A stretch of DNA of 64,000 nucleotides from Defluviitaleaceae bacterium (lineage in GTDB: Bacteria; Bacillota; Clostridia; Lachnospirales; UBA5962). Location: NCBI GenBank assembly GCA_009779915.1, contig WRBA01000002.1, positions 1-64,000 on the forward strand, written 5' to 3'. The position numbers and the translations under genes were made by a program. The notes under the pieces were generated by a model. It did not search any database, had not been told where the DNA came from, and saw nothing but the letters and a program-made list of their open reading frames with translations. Of this stretch, positions 8,375 through 18,500 are shown piece by piece. Within the stretch, counting starts at the first letter, position 1, and every line of letters starts with the position of its first letter.

Positions 8375-8854
8375 CTATTTTTGAGCTTTTAAAAGCCTGC
8401 GCTCTAAACGGCTTTTAAGCTGTTCGTCCGCTGTATCAGGATCCCCAGGCGTATTTTTATCTCTAATCCATAATAAGGTTACCTTTTCTCCATCTAAATC
8501 AAGTAAAATTGAACCGGGAGTTAAAGTAATAGAGTCTACCAATATAACTTTAAGGGCTTCGTCTTTAATTTTGGTATCTAAAGATACAATGCCGACTTTA
8601 GAGCCTGTAACAACTATTTTAATAACATGAAAACCGGCTACATAAATTTGAGCAATTAAGTAAAAAGGAAATGTGGCTAATTTCCAAAAGTTAATATTGC
8701 TAAGCTCTTTGAAGGGTAGAAATTTTTCGATGAAAAACATACACCCTGTACTCATTCCAACACCTATCAGGGCATTTTGCAATGAAATTTCCTCAGTAAA
8801 AATCAGCCATACAGCACTTAAGGCTATGATGGCAAAAATAGTACGCCTTTTCAA
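8375..8854 (-). CDS. mrpE: Mrp/Mbh antiporter subunit E
   Basis: The 159-residue MnhE family protein has two or three N-terminal membrane helices followed by a soluble domain. The family signature LVDSITLTPGSILLDLDGE lies at about residues 109-127, with LLWIRD after it. First gene of the antiporter operon. A gap of about 100 bases separates it from the hemW stop upstream (8855-8954), where a promoter could lie, although I see no clear consensus. Confidence 0.91.
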   Translation of the reverse strand: MKRRTIFAIIALSAVWLIFTEEISLQNALIGVGMSTGCMFFIEKFLPFKELSNINFWKLATFPFYLIAQIYVAGFHVIKIVVTGSKVGIVSLDTKIKDEALKVILVDSITLTPGSILLDLDGEKVTLLWIRDKNTPGDPDTADEQLKSRLERRLLKAQK

Positions 8855-8954
8855 TTCACATCACTCCTATCTCCTTATATATCAACTTTAAATAATTGTC
8901 AAGAGGCAAGGGGTTATTTATTACGGCAAATGCTTCATATGGTTGCCCTGGTTT

Positions 8955-10052
8955 TTATATAAACTCACTAAGTACGATGTTTGAAAGGTCTATGCCTTTT
9001 TGCGTTAATTTAATCCTATTATCTTCAATTTCTAAAAGCCCATTTGACGTATTTTTACGGATAATATCCCCATAAATATTATATATATCCGTACCAAACT
9101 CCTCTCTAAACTCCTCAATACTAATCCCCTTCATCATACGAAGACCGAGGAATATAAATTCCTCCATAATATCTTTTTGGGTAAGCCTTATTATGTTTTG
9201 GGGTTGATTGACATTTTTCATATACAACTCTAAGTTGTTTGTGTTCTCAAACCTTACGTTGTTATAAAGAGAGTGAGCAGAAAGACCAACGCCAATATAA
9301 TTACTCCGTTCCCAATAAGCGCAGTTGTGGCGGGAGGGGAAGTTCTCTTTGGCAAAATTGGATATCTCATATTGGGAAAAGCCGTGGGCGGCTAAAAGCT
9401 CCACAGCCCTATAATACATTTGCCTGTCAATATTCTCGTCTATAGGCTTATAATCGTTATAAAAAGGGGTGTTTTCCTCAATAGTCAGCCCATAGCATGA
9501 AATATGTTTAAGATTCGCTCGGATGGCAGCATTAAGGCTTTCTTCCCAGTTATCCAAGCTTTGAGAGGGCAGGGCAAATATTAAATCAGCGGATATATTA
9601 CTAAAACCGGCTGAATGAGCGGCATCTATACATATTAAAAAATCTTTGGCACTATGAAGTCGCCCCATGATTTTAAGTAAATGCTCCTGATAAGCTTGTA
9701 ACCCTACAGAAAGACGGTTTATACCAAAACTTTTATAATCTAAAAGCTTTTCTCTTGTAAGGGAGTTAGGGTTTGCCTCTATAGTAATCTCGGCATCTTC
9801 AGCTATTTTAAAAGAGCTTAGAGTATTCATAATTTTGCACACATATTTAGACGGCAGAACCGAAGGAGTTCCGCCGCCTATAAAAATAGTAACTATATTT
9901 GAATCTTTAAGCTCAGGGCAATTACGGATTTCCACAACCAAAGCATCAATATAATTTTCATAATGCTCTTCCATATTAGCAAAGGAGTTAAAATCGCAAT
10001 AATTACACTTTTTCTCACAAAAAGGGATATGCACATAAACACTCAAAGCCAT
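8955..10052 (-). CDS. hemW: HemW-like radical SAM heme chaperone
   Basis: Radical SAM protein of the HemW group, long misnamed oxygen-independent coproporphyrinogen oxidase. HemW binds heme and is thought to deliver it to membrane proteins. The N-terminal CxxxCxxC cluster motif (C12, C16, C19 in PFCEKKCNYCDF) is followed by IGGGTPS and the SAM-binding glycine motif; the C-terminal HemN_C-like domain is present. The 365-residue length is typical. It lies 2 bases behind the lepA stop, as in many Firmicutes, so the two are co-transcribed. Confidence 0.92.
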   Translation of the reverse strand: MALSVYVHIPFCEKKCNYCDFNSFANMEEHYENYIDALVVEIRNCPELKDSNIVTIFIGGGTPSVLPSKYVCKIMNTLSSFKIAEDAEITIEANPNSLTREKLLDYKSFGINRLSVGLQAYQEHLLKIMGRLHSAKDFLICIDAAHSAGFSNISADLIFALPSQSLDNWEESLNAAIRANLKHISCYGLTIEENTPFYNDYKPIDENIDRQMYYRAVELLAAHGFSQYEISNFAKENFPSRHNCAYWERSNYIGVGLSAHSLYNNVRFENTNNLELYMKNVNQPQNIIRLTQKDIMEEFIFLGLRMMKGISIEEFREEFGTDIYNIYGDIIRKNTSNGLLEIEDNRIKLTQKGIDLSNIVLSEFI

Positions 10053-10054
10053 AA

Positions 10055-11854
10055 TTAATCCTCATCAAGCTTTAAAACTGACATAAAGGCGGCTTGAGGC
10101 ACTTCTACAGAGCCGATTTGACGCATACGCTTCTTACCTTCCTTTTGCTTTTCAAGGAGTTTTTTCTTACGGGTAATATCACCGCCATAACATTTTGCTA
10201 AAACGTCTTTTCGCATAGCGCGGACAGTTTCTCTCGCTATAATTTTATTGCCAATAGCCGCCTGAATAGGTATTTCAAACTGATGGCGGGGGATTTCCTT
10301 AGTCAGCTTTTCGCAGATTTTACGCCCTCTTTCATAGGCGGTAGATGTGTGGACGATAAAGCTTAGGGCATCCACCACCTCTTTATTAACCATAATATCA
10401 AGCTTGCAAAGGGTAGATTCCTTATAGCCTATAAGCTCATAATCAAAGGAAGCATAGCCCCTGCTGCGGCTTTTGAGCACATCAAAAAAGTCATATATTA
10501 TCTCGTTTAAAGGCATTTCATAGGTTAAAACGGCCCTGGTGGTCTCTAAATACTCCATGCCAATATATTCCCCCCGCCGCTGCTGGCAAAGCTCCATAAT
10601 GGCGCCTATATGTTCGGAAGGCAGTATGATTTCAGCCTTAACAATAGGCTCTTCCATACGGGAGATACGGGTTACATCAGGCATATCAACAGGATTTGAG
10701 AGGTTAATCTCCGTGCCGTCAGTTAAATATATTTTATATATAACAGATGGAGCTGTGGTAACTAAGTCGATATTATATTCACGTTCAAGTCTTTCTTGCA
10801 CCACTTCCAAATGCAAAAGCCCTAAAAAGCCGCATCTAAAGCCAAAGCCTAAAGCCACAGAGGTTTCAGGATCGAATAAAAGTGCCGCGTCATTAAGCTG
10901 CAATTTCTCAAGTGCTTCTCTAAGGTCAGGGTATTTTGACCCATCAGCAGGGAACATGCCGCAATAAACCATAGGCTGCACCTTTTTGTAGCCGGGAAAA
11001 GCCTCGGCAGCAGGGTTTTTAGCATCTGTAATTGTATCCCCAATTTGAGTATCCGCCACATTTTTAATACTTGCGGTAAAATATCCAACTTCACCGGCTG
11101 AGAGAGTATCCGACGGGATATACTTTCCGGGACCGAAATATCCAACTTCGACTACCTCAAACTTTTTGCCTGTAGCCATAAACTGAACCGTTTGCCCCTT
11201 TTTAATCAAGCCGTCAAAAACACGCATAAAAACTATAACGCCACGGTAAGAGTCGTAAAAACTATCAAAAATAAGAGCTTTAAGAGGCTTATTTATATGA
11301 CCTTTTGGAGGGGGGATTACCTCAACAAGCTTTTCAAAAACTTCGGCTATATTTATATCATTTTTAGCTGAAATAAGAGGCGCATCAGATGCCGGGATGC
11401 CAATTACATCCTCAATTTCTTTTATAGCCCCTTCAGGATTGGCACTTGGCAAATCAATTTTATTTATTACAGGCAAAATTTCCAAATTACTGTCAATAGC
11501 AAGATAAACATTAGCTAAAGTCTGGGCTTCAACCCCTTGTGCGGCATCAACTACTAAAACCGCACCTTCGCAGGCGGCAAGGCTTCGTGACACCTCATAA
11601 TTAAAGTCCACATGCCCTGGTGTGTCAATTAAATTGAGGATATACTCATTACCATCAGCGGCGGTATGTATAAGCCGCACAGCTTGTGCTTTAATTGTTA
11701 TGCCCCGCTCACGTTCAAGATCCATATTGTCTAAAACCTGTTCCTGCATTTCCCGCTCAGTTAACAGTCCTGATTTTTGAATAAGCCTATCAGCAAGTGT
11801 GCTTTTACCATGGTCAATATGGGCTATTATACTAAAATTTCTAATATTATCCAT
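10055..11854 (-). CDS. lepA: elongation factor 4 (LepA) GTPase
   Basis: Ribosome-associated GTPase EF4, which affects translation or ribosome assembly under stress. The G domain at the N-terminus shows [14 protein letters not shown] (G1), DTPGHVDF (G3) and [10 protein letters not shown] (G4). Domains II, III and V follow, and the unique C-terminal domain includes [21 protein letters not shown]. The 599-residue length is normal. Ribosome site GGAG before the ATG; the upstream acetyltransferase gene overlaps it by 8 bases, and hemW follows. Confidence 0.97.
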   Translation of the reverse strand: MDNIRNFSIIAHIDHGKSTLADRLIQKSGLLTEREMQEQVLDNMDLERERGITIKAQAVRLIHTAADGNEYILNLIDTPGHVDFNYEVSRSLAACEGAVLVVDAAQGVEAQTLANVYLAIDSNLEILPVINKIDLPSANPEGAIKEIEDVIGIPASDAPLISAKNDINIAEVFEKLVEVIPPPKGHINKPLKALIFDSFYDSYRGVIVFMRVFDGLIKKGQTVQFMATGKKFEVVEVGYFGPGKYIPSDTLSAGEVGYFTASIKNVADTQIGDTITDAKNPAAEAFPGYKKVQPMVYCGMFPADGSKYPDLREALEKLQLNDAALLFDPETSVALGFGFRCGFLGLLHLEVVQERLEREYNIDLVTTAPSVIYKIYLTDGTEINLSNPVDMPDVTRISRMEEPIVKAEIILPSEHIGAIMELCQQRRGEYIGMEYLETTRAVLTYEMPLNEIIYDFFDVLKSRSRGYASFDYELIGYKESTLCKLDIMVNKEVVDALSFIVHTSTAYERGRKICEKLTKEIPRHQFEIPIQAAIGNKIIARETVRAMRKDVLAKCYGGDITRKKKLLEKQKEGKKRMRQIGSVEVPQAAFMSVLKLDED

Positions 11855-12362
11855 TAATACTACTCCTAATCTTGCATTTGTAAGAATTGTCAGCGTCTTT
11901 TAAATCTTTTATCATAATAAGGCAAGGGTTTTCAGCATCCCAAGCTGTTTGATTTACCTCAAAAGGCAAAAAGCCCATAGCCTTATAGAATTTTCGTGTT
12001 TTATTGAAAGGTTCATAATTAATTGAACTATCAAGGGTCTTAACACTTATATATTTATAGTTATTGTTAATACAATAGTTTTGAAAAGTATTAAAAAGCC
12101 CGCGCCCGATGGACATATGATGATATTCGGTTAATATACCCATCACACAAAGTTCGGCGTGAAGTGAGTTATGAGGCTTCATAGCAAGAAAACCGACAGC
12201 TTCTTTTTTATCAAAAACACCCCAGAAAGGCAGCTCGGCACTTATTTTTATATAATTTTGTATAGCGTTTTCATTACCAAACCAGTCGGGCAAGGCGTGG
12301 AGTATTTTATCTACAATCTCCATTTTAAGCCCGGCTTCCGTTATCTCCCTAATTGATATCAT
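11847..12362 (-). CDS. GNAT-family N-acetyltransferase
   Basis: Cytoplasmic acetyltransferase-like protein of 171 residues. The acetyl-CoA site is visible as [13 protein letters not shown] with the preceding beta-strand [13 protein letters not shown], and the C-terminal [17 protein letters not shown] is the usual last motif. The substrate is not predictable. The start at 12362 follows GGAGG with ideal spacing; an ATG at 12404 would place this site inside the gene. It overlaps lepA by 8 bases, so it is translated with it. Confidence 0.83.
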   Translation of the reverse strand: MISIREITEAGLKMEIVDKILHALPDWFGNENAIQNYIKISAELPFWGVFDKKEAVGFLAMKPHNSLHAELCVMGILTEYHHMSIGRGLFNTFQNYCINNNYKYISVKTLDSSINYEPFNKTRKFYKAMGFLPFEVNQTAWDAENPCLIMIKDLKDADNSYKCKIRSSING

Positions 12363-12417
12363 AAAACCTCCGAGTAAGGTGATGCAAATCGAAGTTAAAA
12401 GCACCGCAGGTTAAATT

Positions 12418-12549
12418 CCATAAGCACGGCTTTGCCGTGCTTATGGTGAATTAAAAGTTTCGAGCATAGCACTGGAACTTTTAATTCATACCTACAGTAA
12501 GCTAATTTAAATACAAAATCCACAAAGCGGACTTTGTATTTAAATTACA
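12418..12549. repeat. three tandem palindromes between rubredoxin and acetyltransferase genes
   Basis: Arms 12418-12430/12434-12446 form a perfect 13-bp stem around TTT with the GGCTTTGCC core seen elsewhere. A second imperfect palindrome (GAATTAAAAGTT against AACTTTTAATTC) covers about 12448-12487, and a third AT-rich one (TAATTTAAATACAAA against TTTGTATTTAAATTA) about 12503-12548. None has a clear T-tract. They may attenuate or stabilise the transcript between the two genes, or may be mobile repeat sequences. Confidence 0.6.
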
Positions 12550-12551
12550 TA

Positions 12552-12710
12552 TTATGCTTCCTCAAAATCGCTCTTAGAAACACCGCACAAAGGACAAACC
12601 CAGTCTTCAGGCACATCTTCAAAAGCCGTGCCGGGAGCTACATTAGCATCAGGGTCGCCAATTTCAGGGTCATAAGTATAGCCGCAAACAACACAAGTCC
12701 ATTTTTTCAT
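12552..12710 (-). CDS. rubredoxin
   Basis: A 52-residue one-iron electron carrier. It begins [20 protein letters not shown] and ends [18 protein letters not shown]. The two CxxCG knuckles (C6, C9, C39, C42) bind the Fe(SCys)4 centre, and the aromatic residues W4, Y11 and W37 are in the canonical places. Ribosome site AGGAGG before ATG at 12710. It points to an anaerobic redox partner, such as rubrerythrin or superoxide reductase, encoded elsewhere. It lies between pyk and the acetyltransferase on the same strand; the flanking palindromes suggest its own transcript. Confidence 0.95.
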   Translation of the reverse strand: MKKWTCVVCGYTYDPEIGDPDANVAPGTAFEDVPEDWVCPLCGVSKSDFEEA

Positions 12711-12803
12711 AATATTTCCTCCTTAGGTTGATAGGTTTTAAGGGTCGCAGATATTAAACCCACTGTATAGCACAGCAGATTTTAACGACAGACCAGCGGT
12801 CTG

Positions 12804-14579
12804 TTAAACCTCTCGCTTACCATTATAAATAATACCCTTTTGTCCGTCAATTGTAATAATTATTCCCGTGGGAATTTTTTCGCAAACATTCTCCTGGCAT
12901 ATGAGAAGAGGGATATCCAATGCTTCGGTAGTAGTTTTGGCGTGGTCGTAATTTTGCGGCTCATTGGCACCTACTATAATCGCGCTTGCCGTGCGTATAA
13001 ATGGGGTAAGATCGGCATTTGTATTACGGCAAACCAAAATATCACCTGCCCGGAAATGCTCCTTGGCTTCAGCCACAGATTTAATAGCACAAACCCGCCC
13101 GCTTAAAGTTTTTGCTTCTAAAGTCTGATGCGCTTCGCCTTTAAGAAGTATATTGCCTACTGTTGCCACTCTTATAGTATTTGTTGTACCTGCCATACCA
13201 ACAGGAACGCCGGCTACAATAACAATCATATCCCCGGGCTTAGCATAGCCGGACTGCTCAGCGTATTTTAGTGAATATTCAAACACATCATCATACAAAT
13301 CAGTGCAATCCTCGCATAAAATCGGAGCGCAGCCGTGTATAAGGCTCATTTGCCTATAGACAGTCTGTGAAGCGGTGATTGCGAGTATAGGGCAAGCAGG
13401 TCTGAATTTAGCAACCATCCTTGAAGTGAAACCTGAAAATGTAACATTTACTATAAGTGAAGCTTTTAAATCCGCCGCTGTGGTGCAGGTGGCGTAACTT
13501 ATAGCGTCTGTTATACTTGTCTTATACTCATTTATATCATGAACAGCAACTCCTATGTTTTTATCCATAGAAGCCTCGGTCATTTTCGCGATACGAGCCA
13601 TCATAGACACAGACTCCACAGGATATTTGCCGCTTGCGGTCTCACCGGAGAGCATAATAGCGTCGGTGCCGTCAAATATTGCGTTTGCAACATCGTTAGC
13701 TTCTGCCCTTGTAGGGCGTGGATTGTTCATCATAGAGTCAAGCATTTGAGTAGCTGTTATAACTGTTTTGCCTTTTTTATTAGCTTTTTTAATCATATCT
13801 TTTTGTACGATAGGCACTTCCTCCGGCATAATTTCAACGCCTAAATCTCCTCTTGCCACCATTATGCCGTGGGCGGCGTCTAAAATAGCGTCAAGATTGT
13901 CAAGACCTTCCCGGTTCTCAATTTTGGCTATTATCTTAATACGGGAGCCGCCGTTTCGGTCAAGTACCTGCTTAATTTTCACAATATCATCACTGCTTCG
14001 TATAAAAGAGGCGGCAATAAAATCAACCCCCATTTTAATGCCGAAAACTATGTCATTTATATCTTTTTCCGTAAGGGTAGGCAGGTTTAAAGATACATCA
14101 GGTACATTAACCCCTTTATTGTTTTTCAAAGGGCCATCATTTAAAACAGTGCAGATAATATCAGAGCCTTTAACCGCCTCAACCTTTAGTTCTATCAAGC
14201 CGTCATCTAAAAGTATGCGATTTCCTGATACCACATCATTAGGCAAATCAGTATAAGTAATAGATACCCGTGTCTCGTCACCCTCTACATCATCTGTTGT
14301 GAGGATGAATTTGCTGCCTGTTTTTAACTCTATTGCCCCGTCTTTAAAGGTTTTTATACGGATTTCAGGACCTTTGGTGTCAAGTATAAGGGGTACAGGT
14401 ACATCGGTTTCTCTCCGGGCTTCCTTAACGGTTTTGATCATTGTCTCATGGGAGGCGTAATCTCCATGGGAGAAATTAAGCCGCGCCGCATCCATCCCGC
14501 ATTCTATAAGCTTTTTAATTGTTTCCTTGTCAGAGCAGGCGGGACCTACCGTTGCTACAATCTTTGTTTTACGAAGCAT
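12804..14579 (-). CDS. pyk: pyruvate kinase with C-terminal PEP-utiliser-like domain
   Basis: Converts phosphoenolpyruvate and ADP to pyruvate and ATP. The catalytic barrel holds ARLNFSHGD, KIENREGLDN (active-site Lys), MVARGDLGVE and the helix VITATQMLDSM; the allosteric C domain follows to about residue 470. Residues about 475-591 form the extra domain found in many Firmicute enzymes that resembles the phosphohistidine domain of PEP synthase. Its usual GG-T-(S/C)-H motif is not seen (GANEPQNYDHAKTTTE stands in its place), so this domain is probably structural. It is 25 bases behind pfkA in the dnaE-pfkA-pyk series. Confidence 0.96.
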   Translation of the reverse strand: MLRKTKIVATVGPACSDKETIKKLIECGMDAARLNFSHGDYASHETMIKTVKEARRETDVPVPLILDTKGPEIRIKTFKDGAIELKTGSKFILTTDDVEGDETRVSITYTDLPNDVVSGNRILLDDGLIELKVEAVKGSDIICTVLNDGPLKNNKGVNVPDVSLNLPTLTEKDINDIVFGIKMGVDFIAASFIRSSDDIVKIKQVLDRNGGSRIKIIAKIENREGLDNLDAILDAAHGIMVARGDLGVEIMPEEVPIVQKDMIKKANKKGKTVITATQMLDSMMNNPRPTRAEANDVANAIFDGTDAIMLSGETASGKYPVESVSMMARIAKMTEASMDKNIGVAVHDINEYKTSITDAISYATCTTAADLKASLIVNVTFSGFTSRMVAKFRPACPILAITASQTVYRQMSLIHGCAPILCEDCTDLYDDVFEYSLKYAEQSGYAKPGDMIVIVAGVPVGMAGTTNTIRVATVGNILLKGEAHQTLEAKTLSGRVCAIKSVAEAKEHFRAGDILVCRNTNADLTPFIRTASAIIVGANEPQNYDHAKTTTEALDIPLLICQENVCEKIPTGIIITIDGQKGIIYNGKREV

Positions 14580-14604
14580 ATGAAAACCTCCTAGTTCGCG
14601 CTTA

Positions 14605-15582
14605 TTATATAGCCAGCATCCTTGCTATATGATACATAGTATCGTTAAATTTATGCTCTGCCTTCAACCCTTCCTCAATATCCATATGAGAATAGGCACC
14701 GTCTTTAAATATTACCACCTTATTAAACTGCTTCTCCATTATAAGTTTAACAGCTTCATAACCCATCATTGAAGCGTGTACCCGGTCCAGTGCTGAAGGC
14801 GCACCGCCTCTTTGCAAATAGCCGAGTATTGAGGGTCTGGTTTCAATACCGGTCATATCCTGTATTTTCTTTGCAAGTGCTACAGCCCTAAACATCCCTT
14901 CCGCAACCACAACCAAATTATGGCGTTTGCCACGGGCACGGTTTTCTATAATACGCCGTATAACCTCATCCTCGCTTGTAGAAAGTTCAGGGAGTAAAAC
15001 ATCCTCCGCACCTCCTGTCATAGCACACCAAAGGGCTAAATAACCACTGTCACGCCCCATAACTTCAACTACGGAGCATCGCTCGTGGCTTGATGAAGTG
15101 TCCCTTATTTTCGTTATAGCTTCCATAGCAGTGTTTACGGCTGAATCAAAGCCTATGGTATAGTCCGAGCATGGCAAATCCAAATCAATTGTCGCCGGAA
15201 TACAAACAGTATTCACCCCAAGTCTGCTTAGTGCCAAGGCACCTCTTGTTGAGCCGTCCCCGCCGGCGACCACAAGAGCATCAAGCCCTAAAAAGCGGCA
15301 TATATTGGCGGCTTTTTCCTGACCTTCAGGGGTCATCATATCAGTTGAGCGAGCCGTTAAAAGCATAGTGCCGCCCCTTTGAATAATTTCCGAAACCGAG
15401 CGGGCGTTCATATCAATAATATCACCGGATAAAAGCCCTTCATAGCCACGCTTGATACCTTTAACCTCAATTTTATTGGCGCAAGCTGTACGCACAACAG
15501 CCCTGATTATGGCATTCATGCCCGGAGCATCACCTCCGCTTGTCATTACCCCTATTCTATTTATTCCGTGGGTCGCTTCCAA
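14605..15582 (-). CDS. pfkA: 6-phosphofructokinase
   Basis: ATP-dependent phosphofructokinase: fructose-6-phosphate to fructose-1,6-bisphosphate. Motifs are SGGDAPGMNAIIR (N-terminal nucleotide site), VAGGDGSTRGA (Gly after GGD indicates ATP and not pyrophosphate use), and the active-site strand TID with catalytic Asp. The latter reads PATIDLDLPCSDYTIGFD in place of the common PGTIDND, a mild departure. The 325-residue length is normal. TTG start behind GGGAGG; 16 bases behind dnaE and 25 ahead of pyk. Confidence 0.95.
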   Translation of the reverse strand: MEATHGINRIGVMTSGGDAPGMNAIIRAVVRTACANKIEVKGIKRGYEGLLSGDIIDMNARSVSEIIQRGGTMLLTARSTDMMTPEGQEKAANICRFLGLDALVVAGGDGSTRGALALSRLGVNTVCIPATIDLDLPCSDYTIGFDSAVNTAMEAITKIRDTSSSHERCSVVEVMGRDSGYLALWCAMTGGAEDVLLPELSTSEDEVIRRIIENRARGKRHNLVVVAEGMFRAVALAKKIQDMTGIETRPSILGYLQRGGAPSALDRVHASMMGYEAVKLIMEKQFNKVVIFKDGAYSHMDIEEGLKAEHKFNDTMYHIARMLAI

Positions 15583-15598
15583 ATTAATCCCTCCCAGT

Positions 15599-18500
15599 TT
15601 AGCTGTATTTTAGCGCAACCGCATCTTCATCCAACATATCCTTAAGTCTTGCAATAAGCTTATCATCAATTGCAACCCAGTAATTGGACTTTAGTTTTAC
15701 AGTCTTTTTCGAATACTCATAGTGAACATTAACAGGAGTATCACCTGTATGTTTGCCTAATATGTTTATAAGTGTATTTTCCTCAAGCTCTCTTCCTTGT
15801 TTTATTTTCAGCCACAAAGTGGCATTGGTATTTTCCGTAAGACCGCTCGTAAGGTCGTTATAGAATTTAATATCATTTGCTATAAGCTTGGCATTTTCCC
15901 CTTCCCTCATAGTAACTTTGCCGGAAACTATTATAACAGAGTCTATAGCCAAACGGCTTAAAAGATTTTCATAAATATTCGGGAAAACTATAATTTCCAC
16001 CGTTCCAAAAGTATCTTCTAAAGTGATAAAAGCCATTTGCTTATTGTTTTTGGTGTAAATGACGGATTTATCCGTTATTATGCCGCCAAGGACAACATTT
16101 TTACCGTCATGAAGCCCACTATCAGAAGATCCAATTTCCACCATCTCATCCTCGTCATCTGATGTGTTAAAGGACTTGCTTGTATCGGTTACGTATTTAT
16201 CCAATATCTCCATATACGCACTTAAAGGACTGCCGGACACATAAATACCCATAAGCTCTTTTTCCATTGCGAGGATTTCTAAATTAGTATATTCATCTAC
16301 ATTAGGCAAATTATCTTCGTAGAGGTTATCACTACTGTCACCATTATCCCCTGCCATTTCAAATAAATTAAGCTGTCCTTCAATATTATTTTTACGGTTT
16401 TGTGAGGCACCGGATAAAATTTGCTGATAACAAGCGATATATTGTGCCCGCCTACCTCCGAGAGAGTCAAAAGCACCAACTTTTATAAGCCCTTCAAGGC
16501 AGCGTTTGTTTAAATCCTTGGATTCAAGGCGGTTTATAAACTCGTTAAGGGATTTAAAAGCTCCTCCGCCTTCTCTTTCCTGTACAATAGCCTCAATAAC
16601 AGCCCGTCCAACATTTTTTATAGCGGATAAGCCAAAGCGGATACTGTCCCCATCAACACTGAATGAGGAATAACCTTTATTAATATCCGGCGGCAATAAA
16701 TCTATGCCCATTTTTTTACACTCGTCAATATATACTGCAACCTTGCCGGCATGTCCCATAACGGCACTTAACATTGCTGCCATAAATTGGATAGGGTAGT
16801 GGACTTTAAGCCAGGCGGTTTGATAGCCTATAACAGCATAAGCAGCCGCATGGCTTTTGTTAAAGGCGTATTTGGCAAAATCTGTCATTTCGTCAAATAT
16901 CTGCTCACCAATCTCTTTTGGTATGCCGTTTTTAACACAGCCGGGCACATCATCCCCAAGACCGTATATGAAATTTTTACGCTCTTCGGCCATAACGTCG
17001 GCTTTTTTCTTACTCATTGCCCTTCGCATAAGGTCGGAGCGGCTTAGACTATACCCCGCAAGGTCGCGGACTATTTGCATAACCTGCTCTTGATAAACTA
17101 TACATCCGTAAGTAGGCTCCAAAATAGGCTTAAGTTTTGGATGGAGGTATTTAATTTCACCTTTTGTATGTTTTCCCGCAACATATTTGGGTATAAACTC
17201 CATAGGACCCGGACGGAAAAGTGAAATTGCCGCAATAATATCATTTAAATCTTCCGGGCGTAAATCCCGCATAAGGTTTTTCATCCCCGCGGATTCTAAC
17301 TGGAAAAGCCCTTCGGTTTTAGCTTGGGATATAAGGGCAAAAACCTCCTTATCGTCAAGGGGGATGTTGTCTATATCAATTTCTTTGCCATAGCTTATTT
17401 TTATCTGCTCCAAAGCGTGCTTTATTATTGTAAGGGTGGTAAGCCCTAAAAAGTCCATTTTTAAAAGCCCCAACTCCTCTAAAACAGTCATAGAAAATTG
17501 GGTGGTAATAACGCCGCCGTTGTTGTTAAGGGGGACATATTCCATAATAGGCTTGTCCGATATAACAACTCCTGCCGCGTGAGTGGAAGCGTGGCGGGGA
17601 AGCCCCTCAAGTTTCATAGACATATCCAGAAGCTCTCTCGTTTGCTCCTCATTATCATAAGCAGTCCTAAGCTCCGAATTGATTTTAAGAGCCCTATCTA
17701 TATTTATGCCAAGTTCGAAGGGAATCATCTTTGCAATGCGGTCAACATCAGCATAGCTCATAGCAAGGGCGCGCCCAACATCTCGTATAACCGCTTTGGC
17801 ACCCATTGTACCGAAAGTTATAATTTGTGCCACATGGTCGGCACCGTATTTTTCAATTACGTAATCAATAACATCCTGACGCCTTTCATAGCAGAAGTCA
17901 ATATCAAAATCAGGCATGGAAATCCGCTCAGGGTTTAAGAAACGCTCGAAAATTAGGTCGTATTTAAGGGGGTCAATATTAGTTATTTTAAGGCAGTATG
18001 CCACAATACTACCCGCCCCGGAGCCTCGCCCCGGACCTACCATTATCCCCTCTTCCCTTGCAAAACGCATAAAATCCCAAGTTATTAAGAAATAATCGCA
18101 AAATCCCATTGAAATTATAGTGTCAAGCTCATAATCAAGGCGGGTTTGCATTTTGTCTGTAATTTCAGCATACCGTTCAAAAAGCCCGGTTTCACAAAGT
18201 TTACGAAGATAAGCAGCACCATCTGTTTCCGTATCAGGTAAAATGAATTTAGGCAGTTTGTAATTGTGAAACTCAAACTCCACATTACACCGTTCACCTA
18301 TAGCGAAAGAGTTTTCAAGTGCCGATTCATTACCCTTAAATATAGCATACATTTCCTCAGGAGATTTAAGATAAAACTCCTCCCCTTCAAATTTCATCCT
18401 ATCCTCATCTTCAATGGTTTTTAAGGTTTGCACGCAAAGAAGGATTTCATGAGCTTTAGCATCTTCCCTATAAATATAGTGACTGTCATTGGCAGCTACA

